64,000 nucleotides of DNA from Nitratireductor pacificus pht-3B (GCF_000300335.1 NZ_AMRM01000026.1:1-64000); one strand, 5' to 3'; numbered from the stretch's first letter, positions 8,330-17,425 are shown. Translations and numbers: made by a program. Notes: generated by a model from the letters alone, not told the origin.

Positions 8330-8968
8330 TCAACCGGTGCGGCCACCCTCGAAGACAACCAGATGGCGAAACCGGCGGCCGCGGCCGGGCTCGATCAGAC
8401 TGTCGGTCAGCGAGTGGCCATCCGGCGCCAGCGGCGGCACGGGGACGGCGGGACGGTTCTTGAGGAACATCGGTTCACGATCGGCATCGACCACGCGCAG
8501 CGAGGTGATGCGGCACTCGACGACCGCCTCGGCGCCCAGCCAGAAAGGCTTTTCGCACGGAATGAGCGAGCCGAGCGCGCGCGGATTCTCCATGCCGCCG
8601 TCGAGCGGCAGCAGGAGCAGTTCGAAACCGGTCGTTTCGCCGCCCGCCGTGCATCCCTCGAACGAGAACACCACCACGGATTTCTGGTCGAATGCGCTGC
8701 GCGCCAGCTTGCCAACGATGGCCTGGTCCTTCTTGGCCCAAAGGGAAGCGAAGGAGAAGCCTTTCAGTTCCTTGCCGAAGGTGGCGCAGAGACGGGTGCC
8801 GGCGAGGCGGAAAACGGCTTCGCCGCGCGCATCCTTCTCCAGGATGAAGGTGTCGGCGAGCAGGGTCTTGATGTCCGCCGGCTCGATTTCCGTGCGCTTC
8901 GGCGCTGGGCGATTGCCGCGCAACCTGTCCCAATATTGGAACAGCGTAACAGAACCGTCCTGTTTCAT
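8330..8968 (-). CDS. PAS_5 domain protein (alphaproteobacterial)
   Basis: A 212-residue protein of the PAS_5 family (Pfam PF07310 as recalled), a PAS-like module common in Alphaproteobacteria. Features are the start TLFQYWDRLRGNRPAPKRTEI, a central FRLAGTRLCATFGKELKGFSF strand-helix block and the C-terminal RHLVVFEGG. There is no output domain, so it may act as a sensor or partner of other regulators. It lies directly upstream of the tandem PilZ gene on the same strand, suggesting a regulatory pair. The ATG at 8968 (MKQDGSVTL) fits the family start. Confidence 0.82.
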   Translation of the reverse strand: MKQDGSVTLFQYWDRLRGNRPAPKRTEIEPADIKTLLADTFILEKDARGEAVFRLAGTRLCATFGKELKGFSFASLWAKKDQAIVGKLARSAFDQKSVVVFSFEGCTAGGETTGFELLLLPLDGGMENPRALGSLIPCEKPFWLGAEAVVECRITSLRVVDADREPMFLKNRPAVPVPPLAPDGHSLTDSLIEPGRGRRFRHLVVFEGGRTG

Positions 8969-9294
8969 GCCTGTTGGCTCCTGCTTTCGGCCCGGGCCTG
9001 TCTCATAGGCGGACAGGCGCCGGCATTTTCAATAGCGACATGTGGACGGGTGCAGGTTGCGTGCCAGACCGGCAGGACTTGTTAAGTCTCGGATTTCGTT
9101 AAGGTTAAAAAAGGGTTTAGATTGCCCGCTGCGGCGCCCGGTGGCAGGGTGGTTTTGTCAGAACACGCCGAATCAGGCGGATGACGGGGCAGACGCCGAT
9201 CCTCTTCACGAGACCGGCAGGGGGGCTCGACCAGGCCGTTCAGGAGCGATCCTGAGCGGCTTTTTTCTTGCTCCGTCCTCTGCTACCGAGGGCG
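8969..9294. promoter_or_regulatory. 326-bp divergent spacer with clustered TTAA boxes
   Basis: No gene is supported here. TTAA occurs at 9082, 9099 and 9105 within 27 bases, in an AT-richer patch (9078-9122) between the divergent PAS_5 and rhomboid genes. CtrA sites in Alphaproteobacteria contain TTAA pairs, usually seven bases apart; the spacing here (13 and 2) does not match well. A promoter role is inferred from position. Confidence 0.3.
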
Positions 9295-10038
9295 ATGGAC
9301 AAAGAACGAGACGATGGTGCGCCGGAAGCCGGTCCGGACGTGGTGAACGACATCCCGAACGAAGCGGGGGAGCCGCCGCGCCGCGAGCCGGTGTTCAACC
9401 TGGCGCCGGTCGTCACGGTCTTTGCACTCGCCTGCATCGGCATCTTCGCGCTGCAAGCCCTTTGGCTCGGCCCGCAAGGCGAGGCATGGCTCATCCTGCG
9501 CTTCGCGTTCCTGCCGATCCGCTATACCGGACCTTACCTGCTCGACGCCTATGCGGCGGTGAGCCCGCTCACCTATTCCTTCCTGCATGGCGGCATCGCC
9601 CATCTGGCGGTCAACATGATCTGGCTGGCGGCGTTCGGTTCGCCCCTGGCCAACCGGATCGGAGCCATGCGCTTCGTGCTGTTCTGGGGCGCGGGGGCGC
9701 TTGCCGCCGCCGGCCTGCATTTTGTCCTGCATCCGCTTTCGGCAGCACCGCTGGTCGGCGCATCGGGCGCCATCTCGGCGATGATGGGGGCAGCGGCGCG
9801 CTTCGCGTTCCAGGTCGACCGGCGCCAGCCCAAGCCATCCTTCGCCGGCCCGGTCTGGCCGATCCCGATGGTTCTGCGGTCGCGCACCGTGCTTGTGTTC
9901 CTGGCCGTCTGGATGGTCGTCAACCTGGTCACCGGACTGGGTGTCGGCGCATCGCCCGATTCGCCCCAGATCGCCTGGGAAGCGCATATCGGCGGTTTCC
10001 TGTTGGGCTTCTTCGCCATCCGCCTGTTTGACCGCTGA
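9295..10038 (+). CDS. rhomboid family intramembrane serine protease
   Basis: A 247-residue membrane protein with about six hydrophobic helices. The catalytic serine is in VGASGAI (residue 157) and the catalytic histidine in WEAHIGGF (residue 231). The HGGIAHLAVNMIW segment supplies the conserved H-x-x-x-N loop helix. It cleaves substrates within the inner membrane; the substrate is unknown. The first 35 residues are polar and proline-rich, a cytosolic tail. ATG at 9295 follows GAGGGCG closely; an upstream TTG at 9268 is less likely. It is divergent from the PAS_5/PilZ pair. Confidence 0.92.
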   Translation: MDKERDDGAPEAGPDVVNDIPNEAGEPPRREPVFNLAPVVTVFALACIGIFALQALWLGPQGEAWLILRFAFLPIRYTGPYLLDAYAAVSPLTYSFLHGGIAHLAVNMIWLAAFGSPLANRIGAMRFVLFWGAGALAAAGLHFVLHPLSAAPLVGASGAISAMMGAAARFAFQVDRRQPKPSFAGPVWPIPMVLRSRTVLVFLAVWMVVNLVTGLGVGASPDSPQIAWEAHIGGFLLGFFAIRLFDR

Positions 10039-10156
10039 GGCGCGGGCCGGCGGTTTTGCAGGGCTCGCGCAAGGTTGACGCCGCTTCCATCCACAGACTT
10101 GCAAAGCGCCTTTCCCGGGCGCAACATCATGGCATTGCCGGTAGAAGGAGATTGCC

Positions 10157-10588
10157 ATGACCGTGAAGGCCATTCTGGATACCAAGGGGCGGGATGTCGT
10201 CACGATCGCGCCGGACAAGAGCCTTGCCGAAGCGGCGCAGATCCTGGCGGAGCACGGCATCGGTGCGGTGGTGGTCACAAGGGATGCGGGCCAGATCGCC
10301 GGCATTCTTTCCGAGCGCGACATCGTCCGGGCCGTCGGCCAGAACGGCGCCGCGGTGCTCGAAAGCCCCGTTTCCTCGGTGATGACGGCGAAGGTACAGC
10401 GCTGCCGGGAGCACCATACGGTCAACGAGGTCATGCAGATCATGACCGAGGGCCGCTTCCGCCACTTGCCTGTCGAGCATGACGGTCGGATCGCCGGGAT
10501 CATCTCCATCGGCGACGTGGTCAAGAAACGCATCGAGGAAGTCGAGCGCGAGGCCGAAGACATCCGCAGCTACATCGCCACGGCCTGA
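10157..10588 (+). CDS. tandem CBS domain protein
   Basis: A 143-residue protein made almost only of two CBS domains: about residues 5-65 (VVTIAPDKSLAEAAQILAE, GILSERDIVRAV) and 72-130 (CREHHTVNEVMQIM, HLPVEHDGRIAGIISIGD). CBS pairs bind adenine nucleotides and act as energy or ligand sensors. A strong ribosome-binding site (AGAAGGAG) lies eight bases before ATG 10157. The C-terminal tail (RIEEVEREAEDIRSYI) is helical. No partner enzyme is adjacent; it follows the rhomboid gene by 118 bases on the same strand and may share its transcript. Confidence 0.92.
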   Translation: MTVKAILDTKGRDVVTIAPDKSLAEAAQILAEHGIGAVVVTRDAGQIAGILSERDIVRAVGQNGAAVLESPVSSVMTAKVQRCREHHTVNEVMQIMTEGRFRHLPVEHDGRIAGIISIGDVVKKRIEEVEREAEDIRSYIATA

Positions 10589-10637
10589 GGCGAAGGGGCC
10601 GCCGCAAACGGCAGCCCCCGTCGCAAAGGTCCGCGCC

Positions 10638-10895
10638 CTATCGATTGTCGAGCTGCGAGCGCACCAGACCCAGGCCGCGCCGGGTGATCCGGTAGGGACC
10701 TCCGCCGCGGGACTGGATCGCCTGCTTGCGCTTCAGCTTGCGAAACAGGCCGATGTCCAGTCCGGGATAATGCCAGCCGTCACGCGTGACGCAGCTGAGG
10801 TCTTCGATATGGCCCCTGTCGTCCTTCTCGACGTCGATGCGGCCGCCCTGCGCCAATATGTGCAGGATGCGCTGTTCTGCGCGCGATATGTCCAT
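10638..10895 (-). CDS. yjhX: YjhX family toxin-like protein (orphan)
   Basis: An 85-residue protein that reads almost straight through the YjhX/UPF0386 family: the start MDISRAEQRILHILAQGGRI, the central DIGLFRKLKRK and the end ITRRGLGLVRSQLDNR. In E. coli YjhX is the toxin of a pair whose antitoxin YjhQ is a GNAT protein. Here no acetyltransferase gene adjoins it: the neighbours are a CBS gene and gatB, and the nearest GNAT genes are 1.8 and 3.1 kb away. It may be a domesticated winged-helix regulator rather than an active toxin. Confidence 0.85.
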   Translation of the reverse strand: MDISRAEQRILHILAQGGRIDVEKDDRGHIEDLSCVTRDGWHYPGLDIGLFRKLKRKQAIQSRGGGPYRITRRGLGLVRSQLDNR

Positions 10896-11118
10896 GTCTT
10901 CAAGTCCTGGAAAACCGTCGGCCGGATGGCCAACACAAAGCGCCGCGCTGCGCCTGGCAGCACGGGGTTCAGGGTTTTCGCGCCCCGGTCCTGACGGTCT
11001 TGCAGGCCGGGGCCCTAGCGGGACTCAAAGCTGGTGGACATAAAGACTCCATTCGAAGGCGCGTTTCATAACGCAAACCGCGCGTGGAATAAAGCGCTCC
11101 GCTTGCCATGCGTAGGCG

Positions 11119-11133
11119 ATTGGTCTAGCCAAT
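11119..11133. promoter_or_regulatory. palindrome upstream of gatB
   Basis: ATTGG and CCAAT arms flank a TCTAG centre 48 bases before the gatB start. The shape resembles operators of GntR/FadR-type regulators (TTGGT...ACCAA class), but the central base pairs do not fit fully. The rest of the 285-base yjhX-gatB spacer shows no gene. Confidence 0.25.
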
Positions 11134-11180
11134 GCGGCAGTCCAATTCCGAACAATCCGACTGCACGGCCCCGCGAAATC

Positions 11181-12683
11181 ATGACACTCATCGACACACG
11201 CACGCCCGACCCGAAGCGCTTCATCTCCGGTGCGACCGGCGATTGGGAGATCATCGTCGGCATGGAGATTCACGCGCAGGTGACCTCCGAGGCGAAACTG
11301 TTCTCCGGCGCCTCCACGGCGTTCGGCGCGGAACCGAATGCGAATGTCAGCCTCGTCGATGCAGCGATGCCCGGCATGCTGCCGGTGATCAACGAGGAAT
11401 GCGTCCGGCAGGCGGTCCGCACGGGCCTCGGCCTGAAGGCGAAGATCAACCACCGCTCGGTGTTCGACCGGAAGAACTATTTTTATCCGGACCTGCCGCA
11501 GGGCTACCAGATCTCGCAGTTCAAGCAGCCGATCGTCGGCGAAGGCGAGGTGATCGTCTCCGTCGGGCCGGCCAAGGACGGGTCGTTCGAGGAGATCGTG
11601 GTGGGCATCGAGCGCCTGCATCTCGAGCAGGATGCGGGTAAATCGCTGCACGACCAGCACCCGACCATGTCCTATGTCGACCTCAATCGCTCCGGCGTGG
11701 CGCTGATGGAGATCGTTTCCAAGCCGGACATCCGCTCGGCGGACGAGGCCAAGGCGTTCCTAACCAAGCTGCGCACCATCCTGCGCTATCTCGGCACCTG
11801 CGACGGCAACATGGACGAAGGCTCCATGCGGGCCGATGTGAACGTCTCCGTGCGCCGGCCCGGCGGTGACTTCGGCACGCGCTGCGAGATCAAGAACGTC
11901 AACTCGATCCGCTTCGTCGGCCAGTCGATCGAATCCGAGGCGCGGCGGCAGATCGCCATTCTCGAAGACGGTGGGACGATCGATCAGGAGACGCGCCTGT
12001 TCGATCCCGTCAAGGGCGAGACGCGCTCCATGCGCTCGAAGGAAGAGGCGCACGACTACCGCTATTTCCCCGATCCGGATCTGGTGCCGCTCGAGTTCGA
12101 CCAGGCCTATGTGGATGCGCTGGCTTCCGGCCTGACCGAGCTGCCGGACGAGAAGAAGGCTCGCTTCATCGAGACCTTCGGCCTGTCGGAATACGACGCT
12201 TCCGTGCTCATCGCGGAGAAGGCCACGGCGGACTATTTCGAGAAGGTGGCCGAGGGCCGCGACGGCAAGACGGCTGCCAACTGGGTCATCAACGACCTGC
12301 TCGGCGCCCTGAACAAGGCCGGCCAGGACATTGAAAGCACGACGGTTTCGCCAGAACAGCTCGGTGCCGTGATCGATCTGATCAAGGACGGGACGATCTC
12401 CGGAAAGATCGCCAAGGACCTGTTCGAGATCGTGCTCGCCGAGGGTGGCGACCCGCGCAGGATCGTCGACGAACGCGGCATGAAGCAGGTCACCGACACC
12501 GGCGCCATCGAGAAGGCAGTCGACGACGTGATCGCGGCCAATCCCGACAAGGTCGAGCAGGCGAAGGCCAAGCCGACATTGGCCGGCTGGTTCGTCGGGC
12601 AGGTCATGAAGGCGACGGGCGGCAAGGCCAATCCGCAGGCCGTCAACGACCTGGTCAAGGCCAAACTGGGCATCGATGGCTGA
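11181..12683 (+). CDS. gatB: Asp-tRNA(Asn)/Glu-tRNA(Gln) amidotransferase subunit B
   Basis: A 500-residue GatB, the tRNA-binding kinase subunit of the GatCAB complex that converts Glu-tRNA(Gln) and Asp-tRNA(Asn) to the amidated forms in the cytosol. The cradle domain holds [54 protein letters not shown] and [14 protein letters not shown]; the C-terminal YqeY-like tail ends [18 protein letters not shown]. The length equals the family norm. gatA and gatC are not in this window, so the complex is split on the chromosome, as is common in this order. The start of the downstream GNAT gene overlaps its stop. Confidence 0.97.
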   Translation: MTLIDTRTPDPKRFISGATGDWEIIVGMEIHAQVTSEAKLFSGASTAFGAEPNANVSLVDAAMPGMLPVINEECVRQAVRTGLGLKAKINHRSVFDRKNYFYPDLPQGYQISQFKQPIVGEGEVIVSVGPAKDGSFEEIVVGIERLHLEQDAGKSLHDQHPTMSYVDLNRSGVALMEIVSKPDIRSADEAKAFLTKLRTILRYLGTCDGNMDEGSMRADVNVSVRRPGGDFGTRCEIKNVNSIRFVGQSIESEARRQIAILEDGGTIDQETRLFDPVKGETRSMRSKEEAHDYRYFPDPDLVPLEFDQAYVDALASGLTELPDEKKARFIETFGLSEYDASVLIAEKATADYFEKVAEGRDGKTAANWVINDLLGALNKAGQDIESTTVSPEQLGAVIDLIKDGTISGKIAKDLFEIVLAEGGDPRRIVDERGMKQVTDTGAIEKAVDDVIAANPDKVEQAKAKPTLAGWFVGQVMKATGGKANPQAVNDLVKAKLGIDG

Positions 12684-13182
12684 CGCCGCGCCATACTTCG
12701 TCAGGACCGTGGCGCGCGGCGACCTGGAGAAGGTCCGCGCGCTTCTGATCGAAACCTGGCACCACACCTATGACGCGCTTTACGGCGCCGCGCGTGTCGA
12801 TGAGATCACCGGTTCGTGGCACACGATCGCTGCGCTCGAGGCTAGGCTTACGCGGCCCAACAGCGAGTTCGTGGTGGCGGATAATGGCCTGGAGATCGGC
12901 GGGATGGCGTTCGCCGAGGCAACCGACGAGGGCAGGGCGGTGATGCTGCGCCAGCTCTATGTGCACCCTTCGCGTCAGGGGCAGGGCATCGGCGCGGCGT
13001 TGCTCGAGGAGGTCGAGAACTGCTTCCCCGAGGCGCGCCGGATCCGGCTCGAGGTGGAGGAAGCCAATGCCGGGGCGCGCCGCTTCTATGCCGCGCACGG
13101 CTTCGCGCAGGTTGGAAGAACCGAAAACTGCGGCGCGGGCGGTTCGGGCATTCCGGCGCTGATTTACGAAAAGCGCCTGTGA
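12676..13182 (+). CDS. GNAT family N-acetyltransferase
   Basis: A 168-residue acetyltransferase. Motif A reads [21 protein letters not shown] near residues 92-112, followed by [22 protein letters not shown], the classical GNAT C-terminal half. The ATG overlaps the gatB stop by eight bases, so it is translationally coupled to gatB. A second GNAT gene follows immediately. The substrate is unknown; the arrangement gatB-GNAT-GNAT suggests co-expression, not a shared pathway. Confidence 0.9.
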   Translation: MADAAPYFVRTVARGDLEKVRALLIETWHHTYDALYGAARVDEITGSWHTIAALEARLTRPNSEFVVADNGLEIGGMAFAEATDEGRAVMLRQLYVHPSRQGQGIGAALLEEVENCFPEARRIRLEVEEANAGARRFYAAHGFAQVGRTENCGAGGSGIPALIYEKRL

Positions 13183-13193
13183 GAGAGATCGCG

Positions 13194-13670
13194 ATGTCGG
13201 TTGACGAGGATCAGCCCGTGTCGATCCGCGAGGCAGAGCGTCGCGACGTGGCGGCGATCGTCGCGCTTTTTGCCGCCGATTCCCTTGGCGGGCATGGCGA
13301 CACGGTCGATCCGGCCGCCATGGGCGCCTATCTGGCCGCCTTCGAGCGCATCGTGGCAAGTCCCAACGACACGCTTTACGTGGCCGAGGTCGACGGCGTG
13401 GTGGCGGGCACATTCCAGACGACCCTGGTCACCAGCATGTCGGGGCGCGGCGCGACGAACCTGATCGTCGAGGCGGTACAGACACGCGAGGACATGCGCG
13501 GGCGGGGCATTGGCGCGGCGATGATGCAACATGCCATCGTGCAGGCGAAAACCGCCGATGCGCGCCTCGTGCAGCTCACCTCCAACGCCGCGCGCGAAGG
13601 GGCGCACCGCTTCTACGAGCGGCTTGGTTTCGCGAAGTCTCATGTGGGTTTCAAGATGTGCTTGAAATGA
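13194..13670 (+). CDS. GNAT family N-acetyltransferase
   Basis: A 158-residue acetyltransferase from ATG 13194, which has GAGAGAG seven bases upstream; a GTG at 13179 that overlaps the previous stop is an alternative. The core shows LYVAEVDGVVAGTFQTTLV, IVEAVQTREDMRGRGIGAAMM (motif A with the RxxGxG loop) and QLTSNAAREGAHRFYERLGF. It resembles aminoglycoside- or amino-acid-type small-molecule acetyltransferases, but no substrate can be assigned. It is the third gene of the gatB transcript. Confidence 0.9.
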   Translation: MSVDEDQPVSIREAERRDVAAIVALFAADSLGGHGDTVDPAAMGAYLAAFERIVASPNDTLYVAEVDGVVAGTFQTTLVTSMSGRGATNLIVEAVQTREDMRGRGIGAAMMQHAIVQAKTADARLVQLTSNAAREGAHRFYERLGFAKSHVGFKMCLK

Positions 13671-13775
13671 CGTCGCAGCCGCGCCGGCAGGCCTTGCCAT
13701 CGGGCGACGCGGACGCCATAACCCAATCGACGGGCCATGCTGGCCGGTCACGGTGAGCGACGAGAGCGTTTTGCA

Positions 13776-13815
13776 GTCCGGTTGAACCATCCGGCGTCCG
13801 CATGAACGCGGAAAA
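13776..13815 (+). repeat. 40-nt twin-hairpin repeat, copy 1
   Basis: Two small stems in tandem: CCGG-loop-CCGG around TTGAACCAT, then TCCGC and GCGGA around a CATGAA-type loop, followed by AAAA. It lies 58 bases before the start of the NDUFA12 gene. A second copy with different loop bases but paired stems occurs at 14318-14358. Confidence 0.5.
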
Positions 13816-13873
13816 CGAGGAGATGGAGCGGGGCGTCGTTTCGTAGAAGCGATGAAGCGGTCCAGAGGAAGCG

Positions 13874-14272
13874 ATGAAGAAGTTCCTGCTTCAGTTCTTT
13901 ACCTGGTGGAACGGCCAGACCCTGGGCACGCGGTTTCATACGTGGCGCAAGGGTACGCGGGTCGGCGAGGACGAGTTCGGCAACGTCTATTATGAAGGCG
14001 GCAAGGATTCGGAAGGCCGCACGCGGCGCTGGGTCATCTATCAGGGCATTTCCGACGCATCGCTCGTGCCGCCGGGCTGGCATGGCTGGCTGCACCACCG
14101 GGTCGACGTGGCTCCGGTGAACGAAAACTATACCCCGCGCGAATGGCAGAAGCAGCATCTGCCGAACCTGACGGGCTCGCCCGCCGCCTATCGGCCGAAG
14201 GGGTCCGCGGTCACCAATGAGGACCGCCCGCGGGTCACCGGCGACTACGATGCCTGGACGCCCGGCGGGTGA
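13874..14272 (+). CDS. NADH:ubiquinone oxidoreductase NDUFA12-type accessory subunit
   Basis: A 132-residue homologue of the mitochondrial complex I accessory subunit NDUFA12 (B17.2), found in Alphaproteobacteria and mitochondria. Diagnostic parts are GTRFHTWRKGTRVGEDEFGN, the NVYYEGG and GRTRRWVIY segments, and PPGWHGWLHHRVDVAP. It is a peripheral-arm protein of respiratory complex I, not itself catalytic, and its gene lies away from the nuo operon here. GAGGAAGCG precedes the ATG. It is followed on the same strand by the DUF2155 gene, an adjacency typical of the order. Confidence 0.93.
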   Translation: MKKFLLQFFTWWNGQTLGTRFHTWRKGTRVGEDEFGNVYYEGGKDSEGRTRRWVIYQGISDASLVPPGWHGWLHHRVDVAPVNENYTPREWQKQHLPNLTGSPAAYRPKGSAVTNEDRPRVTGDYDAWTPGG

Positions 14273-14317
14273 GGGGACAGGCCTTTCCTGCCACAATTGA
14301 GCACTATAGCATCTGTC

Positions 14318-14358
14318 GTCGGGTCGAATCACCCGGCGTCCGCGAATGAGCGGAAAAA
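14318..14358 (+). repeat. 40-nt twin-hairpin repeat, copy 2
   Basis: The same layout as the copy at 13776: CGGGT and ACCCG around CGAATC, then TCCGC and GCGGA around a GAATGA loop, followed by AAAAA. The stem changes are paired, which points to selection on structure. It lies in the 205-base spacer before the DUF2155 gene. Confidence 0.5.
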
Positions 14359-14477
14359 CAATGGGATAGGTGAGCCATGCGTCTCCAGGGGGACGTGCAG
14401 GCTCGATGCTTGGGGACAGGGCGGGAGAACTGCCTGGCGCCCCCCGGACGAGGTGCGGAAAAGACGGTGTCGAACAC

Positions 14478-14906
14478 ATGAAGCCAATGCCTGGAAAGAG
14501 ACACGGCGCTGCGCGCATCATGGCGGTGGCCGGCGTGCTTTGCGCCGTTGCGGTCCTGCCGGCGCAGGCCGAGCGGTTGAAGAACCCGGTCGCCGAGTTT
14601 ACCGGGATCGACAAGATCACCGGCCGCATCATTTCCTTCGACGCCTATATGGACGAGACCGTGCAGTTCGGCGCCTTACAGGTGACGCCGCGCGTCTGCT
14701 ACACCGCGCCGGAGACGGAAGAACCGAAAACCGACGCATTCGTCGAGGTGGACGAGATCACGCTCGACCGGGCGATCCGCCGCATCTTCACCGGCTGGAT
14801 GTTTGCCGAAAGCCCAGGCCTGAACGCGGTGGAGCATCCCGTCTACGACGTCTGGCTGAAAACCTGCAAGCAGTCCTCGGACGTGCCGCCCCCGTCCCCG
14901 AGCTGA
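14478..14906 (+). CDS. DUF2155 family exported protein
   Basis: A 142-residue exported protein. ATG at 14478 opens a signal peptide with hydrophobic core MAVAGVLCAVAVLPAQA. The mature part has KITGRIISFDAYMDETVQFG, LQVTPRVCYTAPETE, and WMFAESPGLNAVEHPVYDVW ending in KTCK, which is the DUF2155 layout; the two conserved cysteines may form a disulfide. In Alphaproteobacteria it is usually beside the NDUFA12 gene, as here, and is thought to be periplasmic. Its function is unknown. The stop is only three bases from the convergent aat gene. Confidence 0.9.
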   Translation: MKPMPGKRHGAARIMAVAGVLCAVAVLPAQAERLKNPVAEFTGIDKITGRIISFDAYMDETVQFGALQVTPRVCYTAPETEEPKTDAFVEVDEITLDRAIRRIFTGWMFAESPGLNAVEHPVYDVWLKTCKQSSDVPPPSPS

Positions 14907-14909
14907 TCC

Positions 14910-15533
14910 TCACCCGTCGGTAAAATCCGCTTCCGCGCCCTGCAACGCCTCCTGCAGCAATTGCTCGTAGCGGGCGCGTGGAATGTCGACGGCACCGAAC
15001 TGCTTGAGATGCGGCGTGGTGAACTGGGTGTCGAGCAGGACGAAGCCGCGTTCGCGCAGCCGCTCCACCAGGTGGACCAGACAGATCTTCGAGGCATCCG
15101 TCCGGCGTGAGAACATGCTTTCGCCGAAGAAGGCGCGCCCGAGCGTGACTCCGTAGAGGCCGCCGACCAGCTCCGCTCCGGCCCAGGCCTCCACCGTGTG
15201 GCAATGACCGTTCTCGAACAGAAGCGCGTAGGCGTCGCGGATCGGGTCGTTGATCCATGTGTCGCGGCTGTCCCGACGCTCTTCGGCACATCCCGCGATC
15301 ACCCCTTCGAAATCCGTATCGAAAGCGATCCGGAAAGGATTGCGCCGCAAAGCCTTGGCAAGGCTTCGCGGGACATGGAACCGATCGAGGGGAATGATCC
15401 CGCGCGTCTCCGGGCGCACCCAGAAGACCTCGGGGTCGTCGGCGCGCTCGGCCATGGGGAACACGCCCGTCGCGTAGGCACGCAGCAGAAGGTCGGGCGG
15501 GATCGCGTAGCCGGGAGCGAAGGGTCGTGCCAT
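14910..15533 (-). CDS. aat: leucyl/phenylalanyl-tRNA--protein transferase
   Basis: A 207-residue Aat enzyme that adds Leu or Phe to proteins with N-terminal Lys or Arg, making them N-end-rule substrates for ClpS-ClpAP. Visible family parts are [74 protein letters not shown] and [20 protein letters not shown] at 15533 is chosen because it starts just before the conserved core; longer upstream starts add non-conserved residues and would cross toward accC. Expected partners clpS/clpA are not in this window. Confidence 0.96.
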   Translation of the reverse strand: MARPFAPGYAIPPDLLLRAYATGVFPMAERADDPEVFWVRPETRGIIPLDRFHVPRSLAKALRRNPFRIAFDTDFEGVIAGCAEERRDSRDTWINDPIRDAYALLFENGHCHTVEAWAGAELVGGLYGVTLGRAFFGESMFSRRTDASKICLVHLVERLRERGFVLLDTQFTTPHLKQFGAVDIPRARYEQLLQEALQGAEADFTDG

Positions 15534-15580
15534 GGTTGCAGCGCCAGCGTCAGGCCGGGGCAACGATCCGGCGATGGGTG

Positions 15581-16924
15581 TCAGCCACCCTTCGCCAGAT
15601 AGTTTTCCAGCCAGTGGATGTCGTAGTCGCCATTGGCGATGTCCGGATTGCCGACCAGATCCTGGAACAGCGGCAGGGTCGTCTTGATGCCGTCGACGAC
15701 GAACTCGTCCAGCGCGCGGCGCAGGCGCATCATGCATTCGACGCGGTTGCGGCCGTGGACGATCAGCTTGCCGATCAGGCTGTCATAGTAGGGTGGGATG
15801 CGGTAGCCGGAATAGACGCCGGAATCCACGCGGATGCCGAGACCGCCCGGCGTGTGGAAATGGCTGATCTTGCCGGGCGAGGGGGTGAAGGTGCGCGGGT
15901 CCTCCGCGTTGATCCGGCATTCGATGGCGTGACCTTCGAAGCGCACATCCTCCTGCCTTGCCGACAGGCCGCCGCCGGAGGCGACGCGGATCTGCTCGTG
16001 CACCAGATCGATGCCGGTGATCGCTTCCGTCACCGGATGCTCCACCTGCAGACGCGTGTTCATCTCGATGAAATAGAACTCGCCGTTCTCGTAGAGGAAC
16101 TCGATCGTGCCGGCGCCCGAATAGCCGAGATCGGCTATCGCCTTGGAGACGGTCGCACCGATCTGCGCGCGCTGCTCGACATTGAGGGCGGGCGAATTGG
16201 CCTCTTCCCAGACCTTCTGGTGGCGCCGCTGCAGCGAGCAGTCGCGTTCGCCCAGATGGATCGCCTTGCCGGCGCCGTCGCCCATCACCTGGATTTCGAT
16301 ATGGCGGGGTTTTTCGAGGTATTTCTCGATATAGACGGCGTCGTCGCCGAAGGCCGCGCCGGCCTCCGCCCTGGCGGTGGAGAGCGCCTCGGAAAGGTCG
16401 GCTTCGCTGCGCGCCACCTTCATGCCGCGCCCGCCGCCGCCGGCAGACGCCTTGATCAGGACGGGGTAGCCGATGTCGGCGGCGATGCGCTTGGCTTCCT
16501 TGTCGTCGGTGACCGCGCCGTCGGAGCCGGGAACCACGGGAATGCCGAGATCCTTGACCGTCTTCTTGGCCGTGATCTTGTCGCCCATGATGCGGATGTG
16601 ATCGGCCGAGGGGCCGATGAAGGTGATGTTGTGGGCGGCGAGGATGTCGGCGAACTTGGCGTTCTCCGACAGGAAGCCGTAGCCCGGATGGATGGCGTCG
16701 GCGCCCGTGATCTCGCAGGCGGCAAGAATCTGGTGGATGTTCAGATAGCTATCGCGCGAGGGCGGCGGCCCGATGCAGACGCTCTCGTCGGCCAGCCGCA
16801 CATGCATCGCGTCGGCATCGGCCGTGGAGTGCACGGCAACGGTCTGGATGCCGAGTTCCTTGGCGGCACGCAGCACCCTGAGTGCGATTTCGCCGCGGTT
16901 GGCGATGAGGATCTTGTGAAACAT
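15581..16924 (-). CDS. accC: acetyl-CoA carboxylase biotin carboxylase subunit
   Basis: A 447-residue AccC that carboxylates biotin on AccB with ATP and bicarbonate, the first half-reaction of fatty-acid synthesis. Seen: the N-terminal [20 protein letters not shown], the ATP-grasp glycine loop [28 protein letters not shown], the metal/bicarbonate segment [14 protein letters not shown], and the C-terminal [19 protein letters not shown]. The length is the family norm. It lies just 16 bases downstream of accB, so accB-accC form one transcript, with aroQ upstream. Confidence 0.98.
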   Translation of the reverse strand: MFHKILIANRGEIALRVLRAAKELGIQTVAVHSTADADAMHVRLADESVCIGPPPSRDSYLNIHQILAACEITGADAIHPGYGFLSENAKFADILAAHNITFIGPSADHIRIMGDKITAKKTVKDLGIPVVPGSDGAVTDDKEAKRIAADIGYPVLIKASAGGGGRGMKVARSEADLSEALSTARAEAGAAFGDDAVYIEKYLEKPRHIEIQVMGDGAGKAIHLGERDCSLQRRHQKVWEEANSPALNVEQRAQIGATVSKAIADLGYSGAGTIEFLYENGEFYFIEMNTRLQVEHPVTEAITGIDLVHEQIRVASGGGLSARQEDVRFEGHAIECRINAEDPRTFTPSPGKISHFHTPGGLGIRVDSGVYSGYRIPPYYDSLIGKLIVHGRNRVECMMRLRRALDEFVVDGIKTTLPLFQDLVGNPDIANGDYDIHWLENYLAKGG

Positions 16925-16940
16925 ATGCGGCTGTCCCGGA

Positions 16941-17405
16941 CTACTCGATCACCACCAGCGGCTCGCCATACTCGACCGGCTGCGCGTCCTCGAACAGGAT
17001 CGCCGTGACGGTGCCGGAGCGGGGCGCCGGAATCTGGTTCATGGTCTTCATGGCTTCGATGATCAGCAGCGTCTGGCCTTCCTTGACCGCCTGGCCGACC
17101 TCGATGAAAGAATTGGCGCCGGGAGCTGGGGAGCGGTAGGCGGTTCCGACCATGGGCGAGGGCACGGCATTCTTCGAACTGGCGGCCGGCTTTTCCTCCG
17201 GCGCGGAGGTGGCGGCAACGGGGGCCGGCGCGGCAGGCTGCGGCGCGGCGGGCGCATAGGCCTGAACCGCGGCGGGCGCCTGCTTGCTCACGCGGATGCG
17301 CAGATCGTCCTGCTCGACCTCGATCTCGGTCAGATGGGTCTCGTTCAAGATCGCCGCAAGCTCGCGAATGAGTTGCTGATCGACCCCGGTTTTCTTTGTC
17401 GACAT
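16941..17405 (-). CDS. accB: acetyl-CoA carboxylase biotin carboxyl carrier protein
   Basis: A 154-residue carrier. The N-terminal helical part ([21 protein letters not shown]) is followed by a proline/alanine-rich linker (about residues 42-78) and the biotinyl domain. The biotin-accepting lysine is residue 120 in EAMKTMN; the usual motif is EAMKMMN, so the Thr after Lys is a small deviation also known in some relatives. It carries carboxybiotin between AccC and the carboxyltransferase. ATG at 17405 gives the normal length. Confidence 0.97.
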   Translation of the reverse strand: MSTKKTGVDQQLIRELAAILNETHLTEIEVEQDDLRIRVSKQAPAAVQAYAPAAPQPAAPAPVAATSAPEEKPAASSKNAVPSPMVGTAYRSPAPGANSFIEVGQAVKEGQTLLIIEAMKTMNQIPAPRSGTVTAILFEDAQPVEYGEPLVVIE

Positions 17406-17425
17406 GTGTTCTGTCCTGATTTTTC

